46,124 bases of DNA from an uncultured Oscillospiraceae bacterium. Its GTDB lineage: Bacteria > Bacillota > Clostridia > Oscillospirales > Oscillospiraceae. The translations under genes and the position numbers were made by a program. Below are positions 25,281 through 33,235 of the stretch, in pieces (positions within the stretch are counted from its first letter, which is position 1; each line of letters starts with the position of its first letter). The notes beneath the pieces were generated by a model, which had not been told where the DNA came from, did no database searches, and saw only the letters and a program-made list of their open reading frames with translations. The stretch covers positions 1 to 46,124 of the forward strand of contig CALXFT010000012.1 in NCBI GenBank assembly GCA_944387635.1, in the 5' to 3' direction.

Positions 25281-25416
25281 CTGCGGGCCGCCTTGGCTCT
25301 CCCTTTGGGGTAAGCGAAGCGCAGTCGCGGGAGTGGGTGACAGGCCCGGCGGCCGCAGGCCGCCCTTGGCTCGCCCCTTGGGGAGAGCTGTCGCAAATCT
25401 CCGATTTGCGACTGAG
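25281..25416 (+). repeat. Interspersed double-hairpin repeats, copy D and a partial copy
   Basis: A broken copy (25281-25310, CCTTGGCTCTCCCTTTGGGG) is followed by a complete one (about 25362-25416) reading CCTTGGCTCGCCCCTTGGGGAGAGCTG. Its second hairpin is TCGCAAATC-TCC-GATTTGCGA, where both arms have changed together relative to copies A-C. The rest of 25092-25650 has no convincing gene. Confidence 0.7.
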
Positions 25417-25659
25417 AACAGCAGCTGTCCCGCGGCCAGGGCCAGCAGGGCGCTGGCCCCGGCTGAGGAATATGGCCCTGGAGCGCCGGATTATCCTGCC
25501 CCCCTGTTCTTCGCGGACCGGGCCTTCGCCGTATTCCTGGCCGAGCAGGGGCTGGACATTCTGTCGGCCGCGGACTCATGGCAGAAGAACGGGAAGGGGA
25601 AACGAAGGGTCCCTCGGGACTCCGGTGAACCGGGGCCTCTTTGGCGTTGGGGCAGGGAC

Positions 25660-25688
25660 TTGCCAAAGGGAACAGGGCGTGATATGAT
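25660..25688 (+). promoter_or_regulatory. Promoter of the ABC exporter operon
   Basis: TTGCCA (25660-25665), 17 bases, TATGAT (25683-25688). AGGAGG and the GTG start of the first ABC gene follow within 35 bases. Confidence 0.8.
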
Positions 25689-25720
25689 AGGCAAAAAGCA
25701 ACGAGGAGGATAGAAACACT

Positions 25721-27502
25721 GTGATATTCAGCAAGCATATCAACCGGTACTATCTGCGGTATCTTCCTGTGCTGCTGCTGGGCGTGGCCGCCCTGGTGGT
25801 GGTGGACTATTTGCAGCTGGAGATTCCGGAGCTGTATCAGATGCTCATCAACGGCATGAACCAGGGATATGTGGCGGAAAAGGGGGTCCGCGTCGTCTTT
25901 GACATGGACTTCCTTCTGGACAGGATCTGCATGCCCATGGTGGGCATCATCCTGGCCATGGTCTTCGGCCGGTTCCTGTGGCGGGTCTGCTTTTTCGGCG
26001 CGGCCATCCGGGTGGAGACGGACCTGCGCGACCGGATGTTTGACAACTGCCGCCACCTGAGCCGGGAGTACTACCAGGTCAACAAGGTGGGCAATCTCAT
26101 GAGCCTGTTCACCAACGACCTGGACACGGTTCAGGAGTGCTTCGGCTGGGGGCTGATGATGTTCTGCGACGCCGCCTTCCTGGGCGTTCTGGCGGTGAGC
26201 AAGATGTGGAAGATGGACCGGCTGCTGACGGCCCTGTCCATGATCCCCATGCTGCTGCTCATGGCCGCCGCCGTGGTGGTGGGCAAGCACATGACGAAAA
26301 AGTGGGACTACCGGCAGGAGTGCTTCTCCAGACTGTCGGACTTCGCCCAGGAGAGCTTCTCCGGCATCGCCGTGATCAAGGCCTTCGTCAAGGAGGCCCG
26401 GGAGCTCATGACCTTCCGGAAGCTGAACCAGGAGAACGAGGCGGTCAACGTGGAGTACACCCGGATCTCCGTGCTCCTGCGGGTGCTGGTCATGGCCTTT
26501 GTGGAGAGCGTGGTCTGCGTGATCCTGGGCTACGGCGGCTATTTGGTCTACCGGGGGACCTTCAACGCCGGCCAGCTGGTGGAGTTCACCGGCTATTTCA
26601 ACTCCGTGATCTGGCCCATTATGGCCGTGTCCGAGCTCATCGATATGACCTCCCGGGGAAAGGCGTCCATGACCCGGATCGAGGAGCTGCTGGAGGCGAA
26701 GCAGACGGTCTTCGACCGGCCCGGAGTGGAGGACCTGGAGCAGGTCCGGGGCCGGATCGAGTTCCGGGACTTGAGCTTCCGCTACCCCGACGGGGAGTAC
26801 GACGCCCTGGAGCATGTGTCCTTTACCATCGAGCCTGGCGAAAACGTGGGCCTGGTGGGCAAGACCGGCTCCGGGAAGACCACCCTGGTGGACCTGATCC
26901 TGCGCACCTACAACGTGCCAGACGGCACCGTGTTTCTGGACGGCCGGGACGTCAACGACCTGTCCATCCGGTCCGTGCGCCGGGCCTGCGCCTATGTACC
27001 CCAGGACAACTTCCTGTTCTCGGACACCATTGAGCACAACATCGCCTTCGGCACCCCCCACCGGGACCGGAGAGACATTGCCAACGCGGCCCGGCTGGCG
27101 GATGTGGACAGCAACATCCGGGAATTCCAGCTGGGCTATGACACGGTGCTGGGGGAGCGGGGGGTTACGGTCTCCGGCGGCCAGAAGCAGCGCATCTCCA
27201 TCGCTCGGGCCTTGCTCCGGGACGCCCCCATTCTGATCCTGGACGACTCGGTCTCCGCCGTGGATACCAAGACCGAGGAGACCATTCTGGGCAACCTGCG
27301 CAAGACCCGGCAGGGGAAGACCACCATCCTCATTGCCCACCGGATCTCCACCATTGCGGAAATGGACAAGATCCTGTTTATGGAAGGCGGAAAGCTGGCG
27401 GCAGTGGGCAGCCACGAGGCCCTCTACGCTGAAAACCGGGAGTACCGGAAAATGGTGGACCTGCAGCGTCTGGAAGAGGAAGGAGGGGCAGTTCATGGGT
27501 GA
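25721..27502 (+). CDS. ABC exporter half-transporter, degenerate-site subunit
   Basis: A 593-residue membrane-ATPase fusion. Six membrane helices lie in residues 12-300, then a nucleotide-binding domain with Walker A GKTGSGKTT (380-388), signature VSGGQ (484-488), Walker B ending ILDD (Asp508, Asp509) and the H-loop in AHRIST. The catalytic glutamate after Walker B is replaced by Asp509, the mark of the degenerate subunit in heterodimeric exporters such as BmrCD or TM287/288. Translation starts at GTG behind AGGAGG. Its stop overlaps the start of the partner gene by eight bases. Likely a drug or lipid exporter; the substrate is unknown. Confidence 0.93.
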   Translation: MIFSKHINRYYLRYLPVLLLGVAALVVVDYLQLEIPELYQMLINGMNQGYVAEKGVRVVFDMDFLLDRICMPMVGIILAMVFGRFLWRVCFFGAAIRVETDLRDRMFDNCRHLSREYYQVNKVGNLMSLFTNDLDTVQECFGWGLMMFCDAAFLGVLAVSKMWKMDRLLTALSMIPMLLLMAAAVVVGKHMTKKWDYRQECFSRLSDFAQESFSGIAVIKAFVKEARELMTFRKLNQENEAVNVEYTRISVLLRVLVMAFVESVVCVILGYGGYLVYRGTFNAGQLVEFTGYFNSVIWPIMAVSELIDMTSRGKASMTRIEELLEAKQTVFDRPGVEDLEQVRGRIEFRDLSFRYPDGEYDALEHVSFTIEPGENVGLVGKTGSGKTTLVDLILRTYNVPDGTVFLDGRDVNDLSIRSVRRACAYVPQDNFLFSDTIEHNIAFGTPHRDRRDIANAARLADVDSNIREFQLGYDTVLGERGVTVSGGQKQRISIARALLRDAPILILDDSVSAVDTKTEETILGNLRKTRQGKTTILIAHRISTIAEMDKILFMEGGKLAAVGSHEALYAENREYRKMVDLQRLEEEGGAVHG

Positions 27503-29381
27503 ATATCTGCCGATTCTCATCGTCGGGGCCATCATCGGGGTGTTTGCCCTGATCTTCCTGGTGGTCTACGGGCTGGACCGGAAAAAGAAGGAGGACATGG
27601 GCTTTGAGCGGAATATGCCGGACCGGGAGATCATCCGCAGGCTCCTGGCCTACGCCGCGCCCTACCGGAGGGAGTTTGCCCTGGCTCTGGTGATTATGGT
27701 CTTCTCCATCGGCTATGACCTGCTCTCGCCGCTGCTGGTGGGCGATATTCAGGCCCTGGTGAAGGACGACTTCGCCCTGGAGGACCTGTACGCCCGGGTG
27801 GCGGTCTACGCCGGGATTCTGGCGGTGAGCCTGGTGTGCACCTACCTGCAGGCGGTGATCCTGCAAAAGACGGGCCAGAAGATCCTGACCCGTATCCGGG
27901 AGGACGTGTTCACCCGCATTGAGAGCCTGAGCCATGAACAGCTGAACAACATCCCCGTGGGCAAGCTGGTCACCCGGGTCAGCAACGATCCCAACGCCAT
28001 CTCCTACATGTTCACCAACATTCTGGTGACCCTGGTGAAGAACAGCCTGGTGATCCTGGGGGTTCTGGGCGCCATGCTCATGCTCAACTACGCCCTGACC
28101 CTCATGGTGCTGTGCTTCGTGCCTTTTGTGGTCCTGTTCACCGTGATCTTCCGGCGGTTCTCCCGGAAGATGCACCGCCGGGTCAGCAACGCCACCACGG
28201 ACCTGAACACCTTCCTGTCGGAAAATCTCTCGGGCATTAAGATCACCCAGATCTTCAACCAGGAGGACCGGAAGATGGAGGAGTTCCTGGAGCGCAGCCG
28301 CCGTCTGGAGAAGGCCAAGCAGGGCCGGATGCTGGTCTTCGGCATCTTCCGGCCCATGGTGTACATGCTCTACATCAGCACCAACCTGTGCCTGTTCTAT
28401 CTGGGCGCCAAGGGCTATATCCAGGACATCTCCTTCCTGGGCCAGACCATCACCAGTCAGATCGTGGTCTCCTTCTACATGTACATCTCCCGGTTCTTCA
28501 ACCCCATTCAGACCCTGGCGGAGCAGTTCGACATGCTCCAGCGGTCCTTTGCCTCGGCGGAGAAGATCTTCTCCATCCTGGACATGGAGCCTCAGGTGGT
28601 GGACGAGCCCGACGCCGTGGAGCTTCAGCAGATCCGGGGCGAGATCGAGTTCCGGGACGTTTGGTTTGCCTACAAGCCCGGCGAGTGGGTGCTCCAGGGG
28701 GTGTCTTTCCATGTGGAGCCGAAGCAGACCGTGGCCTTTGTGGGCGCCACAGGCTCCGGCAAGTCCACGATCCTGTCCCTGATCTGCCGCAACTACGACA
28801 TTCAAAAGGGCCAGATTCTCATTGACGGCATGGACATCCGCAAGATCCGGATCGCCTCCCTGCGCCGCCACTTCGGCCAGATGCTCCAGGACGTGTTCCT
28901 GTTCTCCGGGGACATCCGGGAGAATCTGCTCCTGGGCCTGGAGGGGGTCAGCGACCAGCAGATCTGGGATGCCTGCCGGTATGTCAACGCCGATGGCTTT
29001 ATCCGCCGTTTGGAAGCGGGGCTGGACGAGCCGGTCCGGGAGCGGGGCAACAACTTCTCCGCCGGACAGCGGCAGCTTCTGAGCTTCGCCCGGACCATCC
29101 TCCACAAGCCCAGCGTCATGATCCTGGACGAGGCCACCGCCAACATCGACACGGAGACGGAGGTGCTGATTCAGGACTCCCTGGAGCGGATGAAGAACAT
29201 CGGCACCATGCTCGTCGTGGCCCACCGCCTGTCCACCATTCAGCACGCGGACAACATCATCCTCCTGTCCCACGGGAAGATCCAGGAACAGGGGACCCAT
29301 CAGCAGCTGCTCAGCCAGAAGGGCCGGTACTATCAGCTCTACACCCTCCAATACCGCAAGCAGCAGCTCCAGAGCTCCTGA
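27495..29381 (+). CDS. ABC exporter half-transporter, catalytic subunit
   Basis: A 628-residue partner of the preceding ABC protein. It has an extra N-terminal membrane helix (about 4-25), six exporter helices, and a nucleotide-binding domain with Walker A GATGSGKST (417-425), Walker B ILDE with catalytic Glu546, and AHRLST. Its signature reads FSAGQ (521-525) instead of LSGGQ. The odd signature of this subunit would face the Asp509 site of the other subunit, giving one dead and one active site, as known for this family. The ATG at 27495 overlaps the upstream gene and has AGGAGG. Confidence 0.93.
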   Translation: MGEYLPILIVGAIIGVFALIFLVVYGLDRKKKEDMGFERNMPDREIIRRLLAYAAPYRREFALALVIMVFSIGYDLLSPLLVGDIQALVKDDFALEDLYARVAVYAGILAVSLVCTYLQAVILQKTGQKILTRIREDVFTRIESLSHEQLNNIPVGKLVTRVSNDPNAISYMFTNILVTLVKNSLVILGVLGAMLMLNYALTLMVLCFVPFVVLFTVIFRRFSRKMHRRVSNATTDLNTFLSENLSGIKITQIFNQEDRKMEEFLERSRRLEKAKQGRMLVFGIFRPMVYMLYISTNLCLFYLGAKGYIQDISFLGQTITSQIVVSFYMYISRFFNPIQTLAEQFDMLQRSFASAEKIFSILDMEPQVVDEPDAVELQQIRGEIEFRDVWFAYKPGEWVLQGVSFHVEPKQTVAFVGATGSGKSTILSLICRNYDIQKGQILIDGMDIRKIRIASLRRHFGQMLQDVFLFSGDIRENLLLGLEGVSDQQIWDACRYVNADGFIRRLEAGLDEPVRERGNNFSAGQRQLLSFARTILHKPSVMILDEATANIDTETEVLIQDSLERMKNIGTMLVVAHRLSTIQHADNIILLSHGKIQEQGTHQQLLSQKGRYYQLYTLQYRKQQLQSS

Positions 29382-29396
29382 GCTCCCATACAAACC

Positions 29397-29430
29397 AGCC
29401 GCGGGCCTGTTACGGACCCGCGGCTTTCTT
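29397..29430 (+). terminator. Terminator of the ABC exporter operon
   Basis: AGCCGCGGGCC pairs with GGACCCGCGGCT (one bulge), followed by TTTCTT, 16 bases after the stop codon. Confidence 0.85.
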
Positions 29431-29575
29431 GGCAATGGGCGGCAGGCCGCCCTCCCGGAGGTGGAGGAACAGGAGCAGAACCCCGGCGGACAGGACGATG
29501 GCGGCTACCTCATTGCGGGAGGGTGTACCTTTTATAACGACGGCGGCGGTTAAAAGGATGCGCCTTCGGAAAAAA
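29410..29575 (-). pseudogene. Possible remnant of a small membrane protein
   Basis: On the minus strand an open frame of about 55 codons ends EGGLPPIAKKAAGP-stop and contains a hydrophobic stretch, AAIVLSAGVLLLFLHL. Codon use is like the host's, but there is no ATG, GTG or TTG start with a ribosome site, and its end overlaps the ABC terminator. It may be the tail of a decayed gene. Confidence 0.25.
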
Positions 29576-29597
29576 TTTTTTTCGACGGGGAGAGGCG

Positions 29598-29626
29598 TTG
29601 CAATTTCCCCCGATTTTCGCTATACT
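29598..29626 (+). promoter_or_regulatory. Promoter of the hydrolase/exonuclease pair
   Basis: TTGCAA (29598-29603), 17 bases, TATACT (29621-29626), 52 bases before the start codon. Confidence 0.8.
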
Positions 29627-29678
29627 GTCTTCGTCAGATTTTATCAAAACTGTTTGCCGAAAGAAAGGATGAAAGGCC

Positions 29679-30614
29679 ATGGCTGCAGAAACCTTTTCGT
29701 TTTTGGCCGACGGAGGGAGGGAGCTGCCGGCCACCCTCTGGCTGCCGGAGGGGGAGGCGCGGTATGTGCTTCAGATTGCCCACGGCATGACCGAGCACAT
29801 GGGCCGCTACGAGACCCTGGCACGGGAACTGACCGCCCGGGGGGCGGCGGTGGCCGGGTTTGACCTGCGGGGCCACGGGCGAAACGGCGGGGACCCCAAG
29901 GTCGCCTCCTTCGGAGAGGGGGGCTGGGAGGCCTCGATCCGGGATATGCGGCAGTTCTTTCTCTTGCTGGAGGACTGGTTTCCCGGAGCGCCCCATGGGA
30001 TGCTGGGCTTCTCCCTGGGGTCCTTCCTCCTGCGGGAGTACCTGGGCCGCTATCCGGAAGGGGTGGCGGGAGCCGCGATCCTGGGTACCGGCTGGCAGCC
30101 CGGCCCGGTGCTGAGGCCCATAATAGCCCTGGTACGAACCCAGATCCCCAAGGCCGGCTTTGACGGCACCACCGCCCTGGTCCATCAGCTGTCCTTCGGC
30201 AGCTACAACCGGAAGTTCCGGCCCAACCGCACGAAGGCGGACTGGCTATGCGCCGATGAGAAGCAGCTGAACGCCTATCTGGGAGATCCCCTGTGCCGGG
30301 AGGACATCTCGGCGGGTCTGTTCTGGCAGCTCTTGGATGCCATGAGGCGCACGGGACGCCGGGACGCCTGGGGGAGCTGGAACCGGGAGACCCCCGTTCT
30401 GCTCCTGTCCGGCGGGGAGGACCCCGTGGGAGACTTCGGCAAAGGGGTGCGGAAGGTGAAGGACTTTCTGGAGGCGGCGGGAATCCGGGACGTGGAGCTG
30501 CGCCTGTTCCCCGGAGCCCGTCATGACGTGCTCCACGACCGGGATGGGGCGGCGGCGCGGAAGGCCCTGGCTGACTGGCTGGAGCAGCGGCTGGGCAAGG
30601 CATCGCGGGCATAA
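29679..30614 (+). CDS. Alpha/beta hydrolase (monoacylglycerol lipase-like)
   Basis: A 311-residue cytosolic serine hydrolase of the Hydrolase_4/serine aminopeptidase S33 type. The oxyanion region HGMTEHMGRY, nucleophile elbow GFSLGS with Ser112, Asp248 (SGGEDPVGD) and His282 (GARHDVLH) give a full catalytic triad. FDLRGHGRNG is also typical of lysophospholipase/monoacylglycerol lipase-like members. Substrate is not predictable. An exonuclease gene starts ten bases downstream on the same transcript. Confidence 0.9.
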   Translation: MAAETFSFLADGGRELPATLWLPEGEARYVLQIAHGMTEHMGRYETLARELTARGAAVAGFDLRGHGRNGGDPKVASFGEGGWEASIRDMRQFFLLLEDWFPGAPHGMLGFSLGSFLLREYLGRYPEGVAGAAILGTGWQPGPVLRPIIALVRTQIPKAGFDGTTALVHQLSFGSYNRKFRPNRTKADWLCADEKQLNAYLGDPLCREDISAGLFWQLLDAMRRTGRRDAWGSWNRETPVLLLSGGEDPVGDFGKGVRKVKDFLEAAGIRDVELRLFPGARHDVLHDRDGAAARKALADWLEQRLGKASRA

Positions 30615-30624
30615 GGAGACGGAT

Positions 30625-31176
30625 ATGGGATACTTTGCGGTCATCGACACCGAGACCAACTGGGCCGACCAGGTCATGTCCATCGGCACCGTAATCGCCG
30701 AGGCGGGGAGCTGCCGCCAGGTGGACGCCAAATACCACATTCTGCCCAGGGAATGTGAAATGGGCGGGATGTACTACGACGCCCTGTTCCTGCGGACCCC
30801 TGTGGAGCCGGTCCGGTGCAGCCGGGACCGGGCCGTGGGGGAGATCCTGGGTTGGCTGAACAGCCGGGGCGTCACGGACATCTTTGCCTACAACGCCCGG
30901 TTTGACCGGAACCACATTCCGGAATTGCGGAGGCTGTGCTGGCATGACATCATGGCCCTGGCCGCCTACCGCCAGCACAACCCCCGGATTCCGGCCACGG
31001 CGGAGCTGTGCGGCACCGGGCGGCTGAAGCGGGGCTACGGAGTGGAGCCCATGCTGCGGCTCCTGTCCGGGGACCGTACATACCGGGAGACCCACAACGC
31101 CCTCTTTGACGCCATGGACGAGTTGAAAATCATGGGCCTGCTGGGCCGGGAGATCTGGGAGTATCCGGCCCTGTAA
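30625..31176 (+). CDS. DEDDh-type 3'-5' exonuclease-like protein
   Basis: A 183-residue protein with the DnaQ-like exonuclease motifs: Asp8 and Glu10 in VIDTETN, Asp94 in YNARFDRNH, His157 and Asp162 in THNALFDAMDE. It would remove nucleotides from DNA or RNA 3' ends. A longer open frame begins upstream, but the ATG at 30625 has AAGGAG and the protein alignment starts at the exonuclease motif. It is cotranscribed with the hydrolase; the two functions have no obvious link. Confidence 0.85.
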   Translation: MGYFAVIDTETNWADQVMSIGTVIAEAGSCRQVDAKYHILPRECEMGGMYYDALFLRTPVEPVRCSRDRAVGEILGWLNSRGVTDIFAYNARFDRNHIPELRRLCWHDIMALAAYRQHNPRIPATAELCGTGRLKRGYGVEPMLRLLSGDRTYRETHNALFDAMDELKIMGLLGREIWEYPAL

Positions 31177-31199
31177 GATGTTCCGGACCGCCGCATAAG

Positions 31200-31247
31200 A
31201 AAACCATCCCGGAACCGGGGGAAAGCCGCCGGTTCCGGGATGGTTTT
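31200..31247. terminator. Bidirectional terminator
   Basis: A perfect 17-base-pair stem (31200-31216 with 31231-31247) starting with AAAA and ending with TTTT. It terminates the exonuclease transcript and would also serve the converging minus-strand remnant. Confidence 0.9.
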
Positions 31248-31256
31248 GCATACAGG

Positions 31257-31548
31257 TCAGCCGCCCAGTTCGCCGTCCTGGGCAAAATAGGTTGGCAGGG
31301 TCCAAAGGGACTGGGGGGTGTTGTCCGTGTCCTCCTGCAATTGGAGCACGGTGCCGGGGGTGTGGGCGGTGAAAAGCCCCTCCCCGGACAGCTGGGTCAG
31401 GCACAGAGTGGAGCCCCAGCTGTGGGAGGAGCCGCTGGCCAGGCGGAATTCCGAGGGAAGGGCCAAAAGCGTGTCGGAAGTCGGAACAGGCTCTGTGGTG
31501 GGGATTGCGGTGGGGACCGGTTGACCAGGGCCGGAGGAGGTTTTTCTT
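31257..31548 (-). pseudogene. Remnant of a secreted or surface protein, C-terminal part
   Basis: A minus-strand open frame of about 97 codons ends FAQDGELGG-stop. It begins after an in-frame TGA with no proper start codon. The first part is a Thr/Pro-rich linker of the kind found in lipoproteins (PTAIPTTEPVPTSD), followed by a folded-looking stretch with LTQLSGEGLFTAHTPG. Codon use fits the host, and a terminator stands just after the stop. It looks like the tail of a truncated gene. I do not recognise the family. Confidence 0.4.
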
Positions 31549-31576
31549 CACGATTTTGCAAATTTCGATTTCCGCC

Positions 31577-31605
31577 TTGCCAAAAGGCCGCGGGGCGCGT
31601 ATAAT
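31577..31605 (+). promoter_or_regulatory. Promoter of the DUF2500 gene
   Basis: TTGCCA (31577-31582), 17 bases, TATAAT (31600-31605), 50 bases before the start codon. Confidence 0.85.
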
Positions 31606-31655
31606 GGGAGAAGATCCGGCGGCAAACATCCGGCCGCCATAAGGGAGGACACGCT

Positions 31656-32024
31656 ATGGGCTTTTATTTCTTCGACCTGTTTCAGATCCTGTTCCTGCTG
31701 GTTTTCGGACTGGCCGTCGGAATCTTGCTGGTGAGCCTGATCCGGGGGGCGAGGCAGTGGAACAAGAACAACCAATCCCCCCGGCTGACCGTATCGGCCC
31801 GGGTGGTGGCCAAACGGGCGGACGTATCCCGCCGGCGGAACCTGGATTCGGACCACATGGCACATACCTCCTCCTACACCACCTACTATGTCACCTTCGA
31901 GGTCGAAAGCGGTGACCGGCTGGAGCTGACCATGGACGGCAGCCAATACGGACTGCTGGTGGAGGGGGACCGGGGAAACCTCACCTTCCAGGGTACCCGG
32001 TATCTGGGCTTCCAGCGGACATAA
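31656..32024 (+). CDS. DUF2500 domain-containing protein
   Basis: A 122-residue protein with one N-terminal membrane helix (about 5-28) and a soluble domain (about 42-120) with the DUF2500 pattern: a beta segment ARVVAKRADV, a HTSSYTTYYVTFE stretch and a final LTFQGTRYLGF. The family is widespread and has no known function. AGGGAGG precedes the ATG. It has its own promoter and terminator. Confidence 0.85.
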   Translation: MGFYFFDLFQILFLLVFGLAVGILLVSLIRGARQWNKNNQSPRLTVSARVVAKRADVSRRRNLDSDHMAHTSSYTTYYVTFEVESGDRLELTMDGSQYGLLVEGDRGNLTFQGTRYLGFQRT

Positions 32025-32041
32025 GAAACACAGGATCAAAG

Positions 32042-32074
32042 GCACAGAGGGCTTCGGCTCCCTGTGCTTTTGCT
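32042..32074 (+). terminator. Terminator before the eut operon
   Basis: GCACAG...CTGTGC with an inner GGGC-TTCG-GCTC stem, so the loop is a cUUCGg tetraloop, followed by TTTTGCTTT. It ends the DUF2500 transcript; if an operon promoter lay upstream it could also act as an attenuator. No EutV-type (ANTAR) paired hexaloop hairpins are seen, and no clear promoter is found in 32075-32152; TTGCAA-17-TACACA (32075-32105) is weak. Confidence 0.75.
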
Positions 32075-32152
32075 TTGCAAAAAAAAATCTCCCTGCGTAC
32101 ACATGTTTTTTTCCTTCCTGGAAATACTAGCCCTGAAAAGGCGGTGGGTTTT

Positions 32153-33235
32153 ATGGAGGAGTTTTCCTGCAAGACGAAGATCATTTCCGGGTCCGGCGCG
32201 GTGTCGGCTCTGGGGCAGCTGGGGGCCAGGCGGCTGTTTCTGGTCACGGACCCGTATTTTATGAAGACCGGCCAGGCCCGGCAGGTGGCCCAGGTGGCAA
32301 AGTGCGCCGAGACGGCCATCTTTGACCGGGTCCGGCCGGACCCCACGGTGGAGCTGGTGGCCCAGGGGACGGCGGAGCTGAAGAAGTTTCAGCCGGATCT
32401 GGTGGTGGCCCTGGGCGGCGGCAGCGCCATGGACTGCGCCAAGGCCATGGTCTATTTTGCCAAGGAAAAGGTGCTTCTGGCGGCCGTTCCCACCACCTCC
32501 GGCTCCGGGTCCGAGGTGACGGATTTCGCCGTGCTGACCCATGGAAGCGTAAAACGGCCCCTGGTGGACCCCCGGCTGCGGCCGGATCTGGCCATCCTGG
32601 ACAGCGACCTGCTGACGGCTCTGCCCAAGGGGCTGGTGGCGGAGACCGGCTTTGACGTGCTGACCCACGCGGTGGAGGCCTACGTCTCCAAGCGGGCCGG
32701 AACCCTGACGGATCTGTACGCCCGGGAGGCCTTCAGCAGCGCCTACGCCGCGCTGCCCGCCTCCTACGCCGGACGGCAGGAGGTGCGGCTGAAGGTCCAT
32801 CTGGCGGCCACCATGGCAGGCATGGCCTTCACCCAGGCGGGACTGGGCCTGTGCCACGCCTTGGCCCACAGCTTAGGCGGCATGTTCCACGTGTCCCATG
32901 GCAGGCTCAACGCCATCCTGCTTCCGGCGGTCATCGGCTGCAACGCCCATGCCGCCGCCGGAAAGTACGCCGGGCTGGCCCGGGCGGCGGGGATGGGGGG
33001 CAGCGCGGACACCATTGCCCTTCGGAATCTGAAAAACAGCCTGATCCGCCTGCGCCGGGAGCTGAATCTGCCCCAGACCCTGACCCAGGCGGGGGTGGAC
33101 CCCCGGGCCGTGTGGCGGGGGGCGGAGCATATTGTCGGGGCGGCTCTGGAGGATCCCTGCTGCAAGGACAATCCCCTGGAGCCGGAAGCCTTCCTGATCC
33201 GCCGGATTCTGGAGGAGGTGACCGGCCGTGTCTGA
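32153..33235 (+). CDS. eutG: Iron-containing alcohol dehydrogenase (EutG/PduQ-like)
   Basis: A 360-residue group III alcohol dehydrogenase. The NAD-binding GGGSAMD is at 88-94. Fe ligands are Asp168, His172, His235 and His249 (FDVLTHAVEAY, LCHALAHSLGG, HVSHG). In ethanolamine breakdown it reduces acetaldehyde to ethanol, regenerating NAD inside the microcompartment. Being the first gene of a eut operon favours EutG over other members. A longer TTG-started frame exists, but the ATG at 32153 gives the usual family N-terminus. The ribosome site is poor. Its stop overlaps eutA by eight bases. Confidence 0.88.
   Translation: MEEFSCKTKIISGSGAVSALGQLGARRLFLVTDPYFMKTGQARQVAQVAKCAETAIFDRVRPDPTVELVAQGTAELKKFQPDLVVALGGGSAMDCAKAMVYFAKEKVLLAAVPTTSGSGSEVTDFAVLTHGSVKRPLVDPRLRPDLAILDSDLLTALPKGLVAETGFDVLTHAVEAYVSKRAGTLTDLYAREAFSSAYAALPASYAGRQEVRLKVHLAATMAGMAFTQAGLGLCHALAHSLGGMFHVSHGRLNAILLPAVIGCNAHAAAGKYAGLARAAGMGGSADTIALRNLKNSLIRLRRELNLPQTLTQAGVDPRAVWRGAEHIVGAALEDPCCKDNPLEPEAFLIRRILEEVTGRV

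Noticed and set aside
25252-25713. 153-codon plus-strand frame upstream of the ABC genes
   Set aside because: It runs through the repeats and over the ABC promoter. A middle part (LFFADRAFAVFLAEQGLDIL) looks protein-like but has no start and no recognised family; at most it is a remnant.
32025-32152. B12 riboswitch or EutV-bound antiterminator before the eut operon
   Set aside because: No cobalamin box and no paired hexaloop hairpins are present; only an ordinary UUCG-loop terminator is seen.
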